A DNA stretch of 5,039 bases, from the NCBI GenBank assembly GCA_964468725.1, contig CAYXVU010000330.1:1-5039 (forward strand), written 5' to 3'. The position numbers were made by a program, and so were the translations under genes. Each line of letters begins with the position of its first letter. Within the stretch, counting starts at the first letter, position 1. The notes under the pieces were generated by a model. It did no database searches. It was not told the DNA's origin and saw only the letters and a list, made by a program, of their open reading frames with translations. Origin of the DNA: CAYXVU01 sp964468725 (GTDB lineage: Bacteria > Acidobacteriota > Blastocatellia > UBA7656). Positions 1 to 5,039 of this stretch are shown in pieces.

Positions 1-2886
1 CGCCGTCGCTGTGAAGGCTTGCCCGCCAACGGTTGCCACCGGGAAGGTTACATTGATCGCCGCATTGCCGCTGCCATTGGTCGTGACCGTAGTGGAACCG
101 AGCAAGGTTTCGCCTTCGCCATTACCGGCGGGGTCGCATTGATTATTAACATAAAAATCGATGGTAAAGGTGGTATTGGCCGTGCTGTTGAGGGTTCCGG
201 CGATGGTCGTACTAGCGCCGCCCGTACAGGTCGTCAGCACGGGGAAGTTTTGTAGGTTATTAGCGCCGCTATCAACATCATTGGCATCGTTGGCCGTGAT
301 GCCGTTATCGGCAAGATCAAGCCCCAATCCGCTATTGTCAACGATGTTATTCAGGCGAATCGAGTTGCCGGTTCCCGAAGCCACTGCCACTCCGTCATCC
401 CCGTTCAGCGTGATGACATTAGCAGCGGTTGTCGTACTGCCGCCAACCGTCGTATTCGAAGTGCTAATGAGCACACCTTTCGCGGTGTTAGCGGCGATAT
501 TGTTACCTTGTACGAGGTTGGCCGTCGCCAAACTCTGCGTGATTTCGACGCCGTTGGTGCTGTTGTTGGCAATCAGGTTTCCGGCTCCCATAGCAGTTCC
601 GCCAATCGTCTGTCCCGGTGTGTTGACAATCTGCACTCCGGCTTTGCCATTGGGAATGGCGGTTGAGCCGTCTGTGCCGACGCCGATGGAGTTGCCTTGT
701 ACGAGCACGCCGGTAACCGCCAATTCATTCAGAATCAAGACGCCGCTATCGGCATTGCCGGAGATAACGTTGCCGGAACCGGCGACCGTGCCGCCAATCG
801 TCGTCAGCCGCGAGTTGACGCGAATGCCGTTCGTGCCATTGGCCAATGCCGCGTTGCCCGTCACGTTGGTTCCGATATAGTTACCGCGAATCTTATTATT
901 GCTAATCAAGCTGCTGCCCAGACTGATGCCGATGGTGTTGTTACCGGCGATGAGGTTGCGCGCTGCCGCAGTCAGTCCGCCGATGGTGTGATTCGGTGAC
1001 GAGATGCTGACGCCGATGTTATTGGGCAAGGCGGCGTCACCGGCCAGATTGGTGCCAATGTAAGAGCCTTCGAGGATGGAGTTGGTCTTTTGCGAGAACT
1101 GCACGCCGTGCAGATTACAGCGATTGATCGCCATGCCGCGCACGATGGAGTTCCCGCCGCCGACTTTCAAGCCGATGCCGTTCGGGATGCTGCTGCCATC
1201 CAATTCGATGAGCGGCGCACCGGCAAACCCCGGTTGCGTCGTCGCATCAATGGTCACAACGCCGGTCGTGGCAGGCATGTCCGCGGTCGGAGAGATGGTC
1301 TGTGCGCCGCCGCCGCCGATACTGAAGGTGATCGTATCAGCGCCCGCGCTCAAGTTGCTGTCAATGATCGCTTGCCGCAATGACCCACCGCCGCTGTTAT
1401 TGGTGTTGGTGACGGTAAAAGTCGCTGCCGGTGCAGTAATGATATAAGCGATAGGCACGTGGTCTTTGCTGCTGAAGATCAAATCGCTGAGGCCATCGTT
1501 GTTGAGTCGCGCCGCCAACACATCCGTGACGCCGCCTGCAATAGTGAACTCAGTTGCCAGCACCGCCGCAGGCCGCGCACCCGCGCCCTCTTCTTCGCGG
1601 CCTTCGGTGTTGGTGAAGATGCTGACGCGACCGGCAGCCGTATCAACGGCGACAAGGCTGTCAACGGCCAACCCGGAGATGCGCGCAGCGGTAAAGCCTT
1701 TGGCAGTCGAGGAAGAGAGGCGTGCAAAGGTTTTGACTTGCCAATCTTTCAGTGGGCTGGCGGCTGCGCCGTCCGTCCCGTTTTGCAGCAGATTCACATC
1801 GCCAGTATCGGCCAGCAGAGCAAGATCGGCAGCGTCGTTGCCGAGGAAATCGCCGGTCGTTAGGGCTTGAATGTTGAATTTGAAACTGCGGGTTTCGAGG
1901 GTGGCAGCCGGGACGCGCGCGCGTTGGGCATCATCGAGCGAGATTTTTCGATCACGCCCTTTGACCACTGTGAGTTTGCGACCGGCGGCGATGGCCAGAT
2001 CGGTCATGACATCAGCATCGAAATGTCCTGCGGCCAGCCCATTCACCCCTGCGGAAACAGAGAAAGCTTCGGCTTGCGCGTGCAGCGCGCCCTCTGCGCC
2101 TTCGAACACGAGTACCTGCGCGCCGCTCGCATTGACGACGGCAACAGCCAGATCAATGAGGCCGTCGGCACGATTGAAGTCAGCGCCGAGCAAGGCGGTG
2201 ACTCTGCCCGGCACGGTCAGATGCGAAGTCGTCAGAAATTCGCCTTTCCCATTGCCGAGTGCGAAATGCAGTTGATCGTCGGTGCGCGAAGCGGTAACCA
2301 GATCGGCATGGCCATCGTTATCGAAATCTCCTGCGGCGAGGAAGTCAGGCGACTGCTCGGTCGCAAAGATTTTGGCTTGCGTTTGCATCGGCGCATCGAG
2401 GCCTGCGCCGCTGGCTCTGCGGGCTTGCGCTTCGGGGCTGTTCGGGTAGAGGGTGTCGGGATTGCCGCGCAAGACGGCCAGCACCCCGCCCTCCGGGCGT
2501 TGGTAGCCGGTGACGAAATCGGCGACGCCGTCTTCGTCAAAGTCTGCGGAGGTCAGGCTTACGGATTGGGTCAACGGATTTTGCAGAGCCGCGCGGGCGC
2601 TTTCTGCGCCGCTGAACTCCGTTGCCAAGCTGCGAACATCGGAGAGTTTCATCCAGGGGTTGCCCGGTTCGGCAACTTGAGCCAGAACCCGGCTGGCGAA
2701 GATCAGCGGCAGAGCGTTGCCGGTCGCAGGCGTAGCGGGTTTTGCGCTATGCGCAATCGAGCGCAGCGCACCCCAACTCGCACAAGCCAACAACAGCGTC
2801 ACCACTATCAGGGTTCGCCATTGCCATTTGATCTGCATCGCATCGGTCAAGCGGTTCGCAACAGATTTCTGATGCCTTCTCAACAT
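1..2886 (-). CDS. Secreted FG-GAP/VCBS beta-propeller and parallel beta-helix protein, 5' part (C-terminus beyond left edge)
   Basis: The minus strand is open for 962 codons from ATG at 2886-2884 to the window edge, with no stop. The start is set by a GGAGGT six bases upstream; the later in-frame ATG (codon 17) has no such site. Residues 1-24 are basic and 25-41 hydrophobic, which suggests a signal peptide or N-terminal anchor; LLAC at 32-35 loosely fits a lipobox. Residues 106-475 hold seven FG-GAP/VCBS-like repeats, the clearest being DFDEDGVAD (115) and DFDNDGHAD (187). Residues 489-530 resemble a CSLREA segment (GSLRQAI at 501). Residues 609-857 are four tandem beta-helix repeats rich in IGG, GN and Asn ladders. 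From about 881 an Ig-like sandwich begins (NFPVLTT), as seen in similar extracellular proteins. Domain types are recognised by motif. The role is unknown: surface adhesion or glycan binding is inference, and no catalytic motif is visible. The gene is divergent from the ceramidase-like gene. Confidence 0.93.
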   Translation of the reverse strand, partial: MLRRHQKSVANRLTDAMQIKWQWRTLIVVTLLLACASWGALRSIAHSAKPATPATGNALPLIFASRVLAQVAEPGNPWMKLSDVRSLATEFSGAESARAALQNPLTQSVSLTSADFDEDGVADFVTGYQRPEGGVLAVLRGNPDTLYPNSPEAQARRASGAGLDAPMQTQAKIFATEQSPDFLAAGDFDNDGHADLVTASRTDDQLHFALGNGKGEFLTTSHLTVPGRVTALLGADFNRADGLIDLAVAVVNASGAQVLVFEGAEGALHAQAEAFSVSAGVNGLAAGHFDADVMTDLAIAAGRKLTVVKGRDRKISLDDAQRARVPAATLETRSFKFNIQALTTGDFLGNDAADLALLADTGDVNLLQNGTDGAAASPLKDWQVKTFARLSSSTAKGFTAARISGLAVDSLVAVDTAAGRVSIFTNTEGREEEGAGARPAAVLATEFTIAGGVTDVLAARLNNDGLSDLIFSSKDHVPIAYIITAPAATFTVTNTNNSGGGSLRQAIIDSNLSAGADTITFSIGGGGAQTISPTADMPATTGVVTIDATTQPGFAGAPLIELDGSSIPNGIGLKVGGGNSIVRGMAINRCNLHGVQFSQKTNSILEGSYIGTNLAGDAALPNNIGVSISSPNHTIGGLTAAARNLIAGNNTIGISLGSSLISNNKIRGNYIGTNVTGNAALANGTNGIRVNSRLTTIGGTVAGSGNVISGNADSGVLILNELAVTGVLVQGNSIGVGTDGSTAIPNGKAGVQIVNTPGQTIGGTAMGAGNLIANNSTNGVEITQSLATANLVQGNNIAANTAKGVLISTSNTTVGGSTTTAANVITLNGDDGVAVASGTGNSIRLNNIVDNSGLGLDLADNGITANDANDVDSGANNLQNFPVLTTCTGGASTTIAGTLNSTANTTFTIDFYVNNQCDPAGNGEGETLLGSTTVTTNGSGNAAINVTFPVATVGGQAFTATA
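316..1062 (-). repeat. Four tandem parallel beta-helix repeats (codons ~609-857 of the large minus-strand gene)
   Basis: Four units begin at residues 609 (YIGTNLAGDAALPN), 670 (YIGTNVTGNAALAN), 733 (SIGVGTDGSTAIPN) and 796 (NIAANTAKGV), spaced 61, 63 and 63 residues. Each has a central TIGG or TVGG, followed by a GN.I-type turn, and ends in (V)(Q/R)GN or similar. The fourth lacks the roughly ten-residue G.AA.PN insert. DNA identity persists between units: the 11-mer CCTTGTACGAG on the plus strand occurs at 506-516 and 695-705, exactly 189 bp (63 codons) apart. The pattern is typical of right-handed parallel beta-helix proteins. Confidence 0.82.
1462..2571 (-). repeat. Seven FG-GAP/VCBS-type propeller repeats (codons ~106-475 of the large minus-strand gene)
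   Basis: Seven blade-like units recur every 49-72 residues, with calcium-loop positions near residues 115, 187, 236, 288, 346, 402 and 460. Units 1 and 2 carry full DxDxDGxxD loops. Unit 3 has one extra residue (DFNRADGLID). Unit 7 reads RLNNDGLSD. Units 4 (HFDADVMTD), 5 (DFLGNDAAD) and 6 (RISGLAVDS) have lost loop glycine or acidic positions. Seven units match the blade number of integrin-alpha-type propellers. The count is read by eye, and units 4 to 6 are the least certain. Confidence 0.75.
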
Positions 2887-2892
2887 AAGTAA

Positions 2893-2898
2893 ACCTCC
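2893..2898 (-). promoter_or_regulatory. Ribosome binding site of the large minus-strand gene
   Basis: GGAGGT on the minus strand lies six bases before the ATG at 2886. It is a strong Shine-Dalgarno match and fixes the start codon in preference to the in-frame ATG at codon 17. Confidence 0.9.
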
Positions 2899-3092
2899 AA
2901 ACGAGACGTTTTCTTTACGCGCACACAGTGAAGCGGCAAAGGAAAGAGCAAAGGTTAGCGATTCGCAAAATTGAGGGCACACGAGCTAAGCTGCAAGCAG
3001 GTAACAACCTGAAGTCTTCGATCAACGATCTGCGCTTGCTGTTGATATTGTGGAGGCTCTCTGCACCGGCTCTCTCGTTTTGGTAAATTCCG

Positions 3093-3108
3093 TCTCAACC
3101 AATTGAGA
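3093..3108. repeat. Perfect 6+6 inverted repeat in the leader of the minus-strand gene
   Basis: TCTCAA, a CCAA spacer, then TTGAGA. Flanking GTAA (3083-3086) and TTAC (3113-3116) could extend the stem across an internal loop. It may be a protein binding site or an RNA hairpin. No T-run follows on either strand, so an intrinsic terminator is unlikely. Confidence 0.5.
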
Positions 3109-3141
3109 ACCGTTACAGGTAAGCGATTGCACGCGGGTTCG

Positions 3142-3170
3142 ATGGTATCTTTGCTGGCTTTTATTGTCAA
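3142..3170 (-). promoter_or_regulatory. Sigma70-type promoter candidate for the large minus-strand gene
   Basis: On the minus strand TTGACA (3170-3165, a perfect -35) is followed after 17 bases by TACCAT (3147-3142, four of six matches to TATAAT). Transcription would begin near 3135 and leave a leader of about 250 nt. The assignment uses the Escherichia coli consensus, which need not hold exactly in this organism. Confidence 0.5.
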
Positions 3171-3192
3171 TTGTTTGCTGCCCTGTAACAAT
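3164..3192 (+). promoter_or_regulatory. Weak sigma70-type promoter candidate for the ceramidase-like gene
   Basis: TTGTCA (3164-3169, five of six) is followed after 17 bases by AACAAT (3187-3192, four of six). Transcription would start near 3199, about 41 nt before the ATG. Its -35 box occupies nearly the same bases as the -35 box of the opposing minus-strand promoter. The -10 match is poor, so this is tentative. Confidence 0.35.
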
Positions 3193-3202
3193 GTCGCCTG
3201 CT

Positions 3203-3215
3203 GATGGTAACCATC
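3203..3215. promoter_or_regulatory. 13-bp perfect palindrome, possible operator
   Basis: GATGGT-A-ACCATC is a perfect odd-centred palindrome between the plus-strand -10 candidate and the ribosome binding site. It would sit about +5 to +17 of the proposed transcript, a place where a repressor could act. GATGGTA also occurs at 3141-3147, over the -10 box of the divergent promoter. The operator role is inference. Confidence 0.4.
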
Positions 3216-3226
3216 GCTCTTTCGAT

Positions 3227-3232
3227 AAGGAG
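3227..3232 (+). promoter_or_regulatory. Ribosome binding site of the ceramidase-like gene
   Basis: AAGGAG lies seven bases before ATG 3240-3242. The alternative upstream ATG at 3204 lies inside the 13-bp palindrome, has no ribosome binding site, and would put twelve extra residues ahead of the signal peptide. The 3240 start is therefore preferred; a second in-frame ATG follows immediately at 3243. Confidence 0.88.
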
Positions 3233-3239
3233 AATTCTT

Positions 3240-4595
3240 ATGATGCGCGTTGCCTGCTCGCTGAAACGAGTTCGTCTGTTGGTCTGTTTTGCCTTATGGT
3301 TTGCGGTTGCGCCGATAGGTTTGGCAATCGGGATTTCGGAGGTAGGCGGTCAAGCGTCAACCGATGCGCCGGTTTTCCGCGTAGGCGTAGCCCGCCGCGA
3401 CATCACGCCGCGCGAGCCGGTTCCGATGTGGGGCTACGGGGCGCGGCACGATGCGCTGTCACAAGGCACGCTCGACCCGCTCTACGCCGTCGCGTTGGTT
3501 ATCCAAGCAGGCGATAAAAAACTGGCCATCGTCGGTTTGGATTTAGGCCGCGCCCCCGCCGAGAAATCTCTGCAAGCGATTCGCCGACGCATCAAGGAGG
3601 AAGCCGGTATCGAACACTCTTTCATCGCCGGTTCACACTCCCATCATACGCCGGTGTTAGAGTTGAGCGACGAAGTCGGCAAAGGCAAAGGCCGTTTCGA
3701 TGCCGCTCTGCGTTACTACAAAGAGATGGAAGACGGCATCGCGGCGGCCATTTTGGAAGCCAATACGAAACTCGCGCCCGCCAAACTCGGCACAGCCTCC
3801 ACACAACTTGCCAACTTTAATCGCAACCGGCATACAAAGATCGAACCGAAACCGAGCGACCGGGAGTTAGCCGTGCTGCGTTTTGATGACGCTAGCGGCA
3901 AACCGCTGGCTGTGTTGGTGAACTTCGCGGCACACCCGACGACGATTCCGGCTTCGACGTTGAAGTTCTCCGCCGATTACGTTGGCGCGATGAAAGCGAC
4001 GGTGGAGAAAGAGTCCGGCGCGATGGCGCTCTTTATGCAAGGCGCGTGCGGCGATCAATCCGTCAACGAAGGCGCGAACAAAGGCTATGAGGCATTTGGC
4101 AAATCGTTGGGCGCAGAAGTCGTCAAACTGGCGTCAACGATTACGACGCGCGAGGTTGCCAATCCTACGCTGGCGGTGCGCGAAGAGCGTTTTACTTTCG
4201 CGTCGCGCACCGATTTGAAAAACCCGTTCGTGCGGACGGCCTACGAAAAAGCCTTCTTTCCCGAATTGATTCCCAACTATATTGACGAATACGCCGAAGG
4301 GGTGCGCCCGCGATTGACGGTGGCGTTGCTCAATGGCGAGATTGCCTTGGTCGGCGCATCGGGCGAGTTCTTCAGCCAACACGCGATGCGGTTGAAGGAG
4401 CGGGCGCGCATCAAACAACTCTTCTTTTTCGGCTATGCGAATGGCTATCACCAATACTTTCCGACCATCGAAGCGGTCGCCGAAGGCGGCTATGGCGCAG
4501 ACAATGGCGTCTCGCCGGTCGCCATCGGAGCCGGTGAACAGTTGATGAACACGGCGCTCATCTGGCTTTACCAACTGCTCGGACGGATAAAGTGA
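3240..4595 (+). CDS. Secreted neutral/alkaline ceramidase-family amidohydrolase, N-terminal domain only
   Basis: The protein is 451 residues. Residues 1-39 look like a signal peptide: basic start, hydrophobic 13-32, plausible cleavage after GGQA. The mature part opens with a typical family signature, VGVARRDITP at 48-57 and MWGYGAR at 63-69. Family members are zinc enzymes that cleave the N-acyl bond of ceramide, giving sphingosine and a fatty acid. By motif comparison with the Pseudomonas enzyme, zinc ligands would be His133 in GSHSHHTP, His232 in NFAAHPTT, Glu376 in GASGEFF and a Tyr in NGYHQYFPT (403 or 406); the nucleophile would be Ser274 in GACGDQSVN. All are present, so the enzyme is probably active. 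Well-studied ceramidases run to about 650-750 residues with a C-terminal sandwich domain, which is absent here. Ceramide is therefore only a likely substrate; another extracellular N-acyl compound is possible. Export suggests periplasmic or extracellular action. No terminator is visible after the TGA. Confidence 0.9.
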   Translation: MMRVACSLKRVRLLVCFALWFAVAPIGLAIGISEVGGQASTDAPVFRVGVARRDITPREPVPMWGYGARHDALSQGTLDPLYAVALVIQAGDKKLAIVGLDLGRAPAEKSLQAIRRRIKEEAGIEHSFIAGSHSHHTPVLELSDEVGKGKGRFDAALRYYKEMEDGIAAAILEANTKLAPAKLGTASTQLANFNRNRHTKIEPKPSDRELAVLRFDDASGKPLAVLVNFAAHPTTIPASTLKFSADYVGAMKATVEKESGAMALFMQGACGDQSVNEGANKGYEAFGKSLGAEVVKLASTITTREVANPTLAVREERFTFASRTDLKNPFVRTAYEKAFFPELIPNYIDEYAEGVRPRLTVALLNGEIALVGASGEFFSQHAMRLKERARIKQLFFFGYANGYHQYFPTIEAVAEGGYGADNGVSPVAIGAGEQLMNTALIWLYQLLGRIK

Positions 4596-4603
4596 TGAAC
4601 AGC

Positions 4604-4631
4604 TTCACATTTGAGGTCTCGGTGTTACAAT
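4604..4631 (+). promoter_or_regulatory. Sigma70-type promoter with extended -10 for the ATPase gene
   Basis: TTCACA (4604-4609, five of six) is followed after 16 bases by TACAAT (4626-4631, five of six), preceded by TGT, which makes an extended -10 (TGnTACAAT). Transcription would start near 4638, about 30 nt before the ATG. This is the best promoter match in the window and suggests the ATPase is transcribed independently of the ceramidase-like gene. Confidence 0.6.
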
Positions 4632-4654
4632 GAGCTTGGTCTCATAGCATCGGT

Positions 4655-4661
4655 AGGGAGG
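4655..4661 (+). promoter_or_regulatory. Ribosome binding site of the ATPase gene
   Basis: AGGGAGG ends six bases before the ATG at 4668-4670. It is a strong Shine-Dalgarno match and supports that start. Confidence 0.88.
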
Positions 4662-4667
4662 AAACCA

Positions 4668-5039
4668 ATGGCCGATTTGGTTGAGATTTACAATGCCTTT
4701 GATGCAGATGAAGCGCTTCCTGCCCATGATGATGCCCGATATGTTGATCTATCTCCCGTCAGAGGAGACAACAAGATTGCTCAACGGTTAGCGCAAAAGA
4801 TTAAGAACGCGAAAAAGATCGGGCAATCGCATAACTTGCTTATGGGGCATAACAAGTGTGGGAAGACGACCGAGTTGAACCGCACAGCTTTGCTCCTTGA
4901 ACAAGCAAATTATGCAACCGTCTTCTTTGATGTCGCAGACCTGACAACGCGCACCTTTGAATACACGACCGTCCTGCTTCTCTTGGCGGGGCAAGTTCTC
5001 GAACAAGCGGCGAATAAATATCAGATTGAGATTAAAAGC
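4668..5039 (+). CDS. P-loop ATPase of unknown function, N-terminal part (gene continues past right edge)
   Basis: The frame is open for 124 codons from the ATG to the window edge. A Walker A motif is clear at residues 60-67, GHNKCGKT, followed by TEL at 68-70. Ahead of it, YVDLSPVRG (25-33) and a basic helix at 36-50 resemble the N-terminus of a group of bacterial AAA-like or STAND-like ATPases whose loop, as I recall it, reads GHRGxGK(S/T)TEL. After the P-loop come helix LNRTALLLEQA (70-80) and beta strand YATVFFDVAD (82-91). Walker B, sensor and any C-terminal partner domain lie outside the window, so neither the subfamily nor the function can be fixed. No signal peptide is seen, so it is cytoplasmic. 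Hand-counted GC is about 47% from 4681 to the edge, against roughly 55-70% in sampled 60-base lines of the ceramidase-like gene, which hints at a separate origin. Possible roles include defence or signalling; neither is shown. Confidence 0.85.
   Translation, partial: MADLVEIYNAFDADEALPAHDDARYVDLSPVRGDNKIAQRLAQKIKNAKKIGQSHNLLMGHNKCGKTTELNRTALLLEQANYATVFFDVADLTTRTFEYTTVLLLLAGQVLEQAANKYQIEIKS

Larger units (their letters stand above)
2887..3239. other. Divergent intergenic region, 353 bp
   Basis: This is the longest stretch without a believable gene. It separates the two divergently oriented export genes. It holds the minus-strand promoter candidate (3142-3170), the plus-strand candidate (3164-3192), inverted repeats at 2991-3000, 2998-3011, 3011-3019, 3093-3108 and 3203-3215, and the two ribosome binding sites. 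The 78-codon minus-strand frame at 2955-3191 opens with TTG, lacks a Shine-Dalgarno sequence and has no recognisable domain, so it is not called. If the minus-strand promoter is right, most of this region is a leader of about 250 nt for the large gene. Confidence 0.7.

Noticed and set aside
316..1062. CRISPR-like or satellite array because of regularly spaced repeats
   Set aside because: The repeats are imperfect, keep codon register at about 189 bp, and encode a beta-helix protein.
19..2892. Many plus-strand open frames opposite the large gene, up to 341 codons (1867-2892), also 161-880, 1076-1447 and 1459-1863
   Set aside because: They are antisense to a continuous 962-codon frame with recognisable domains. 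Their translations are low-complexity and family-less, and they lack ribosome binding sites at their starts. GC-rich codon use on the real strand readily leaves such frames open.
2955..3191. 78-codon minus-strand frame in the divergent intergenic region
   Set aside because: TTG start without a Shine-Dalgarno sequence, no recognisable domain, and it overlaps the -10 and -35 boxes of the proposed promoters.
3204..3239. Upstream ATG for the ceramidase-like gene
   Set aside because: No ribosome binding site and it lies in a palindrome; ATG 3240 has AAGGAG at ideal distance and gives a normal signal peptide.
4134..4574. 146-codon minus-strand frame inside the ceramidase-like gene
   Set aside because: Antisense shadow of a well-supported family member, with no recognisable domain.
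4595..4633. Twelve-codon frame overlapping the ceramidase-like stop codon (ATGA overlap)
   Set aside because: No good ribosome binding site, and it runs straight through the ATPase promoter boxes. An ATGA overlap of this size is easily chance.
4596..4667. Terminator after the ceramidase-like gene
   Set aside because: The only hairpin (TGAG/CTCA at 4631-4644) is weak and has no following T-run.
4788..5006. 72-codon minus-strand frame opposite the ATPase
   Set aside because: Antisense to the Walker A coding sequence, with no motif.

Overview
The window reads as bacterial chromosome with three protein-coding genes and no RNA gene, insertion sequence, CRISPR array or phage gene. The combination of a very large secreted FG-GAP propeller plus parallel beta-helix protein, a short exported ceramidase-like amidohydrolase and an uncharacterised P-loop ATPase, in moderately GC-rich DNA, would fit an Acidobacteriota (Blastocatellia-like) soil bacterium. 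That placement is inferred from protein style only; Planctomycetota or Chloroflexota are not excluded.

Layout. (1) Positions 1-2886, minus strand: the first 962 codons of one uninterrupted gene that runs off the left edge. It encodes a signal/anchor segment, a probable seven-bladed FG-GAP/VCBS propeller, a CSLREA-like segment, four tandem ~62-residue parallel beta-helix repeats and the beginning of an Ig-like sandwich. All sizeable plus-strand open frames between 19 and 2892 are antisense shadows of it. (2) Positions 2887-3239: a 353-bp divergent intergenic region with back-to-back promoter candidates whose -35 boxes overlap, several inverted repeats, and a ribosome binding site for each flanking gene. 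(3) Positions 3240-4595, plus strand: a complete 451-residue secreted protein of the neutral/alkaline ceramidase N-terminal family with the expected catalytic residues in place. (4) Positions 4596-4667: a short gap carrying a good sigma70-type promoter with an extended -10. (5) Positions 4668-5039, plus strand: the first 124 codons of a P-loop ATPase running off the right edge, in DNA of clearly lower GC.

How they fit together. The first two genes are divergently transcribed, both products are exported, and they may share control through the common promoter region. The ATPase gene points the same way as the ceramidase gene but appears to have its own promoter and a different base composition, so it is probably a separate unit, possibly the first gene of an accessory cassette beyond the edge. 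I see no complete, clearly novel system here. The best leads are the ATPase and whatever follows it, the divergent control region, and the unusual active-site context of the ceramidase-like enzyme.
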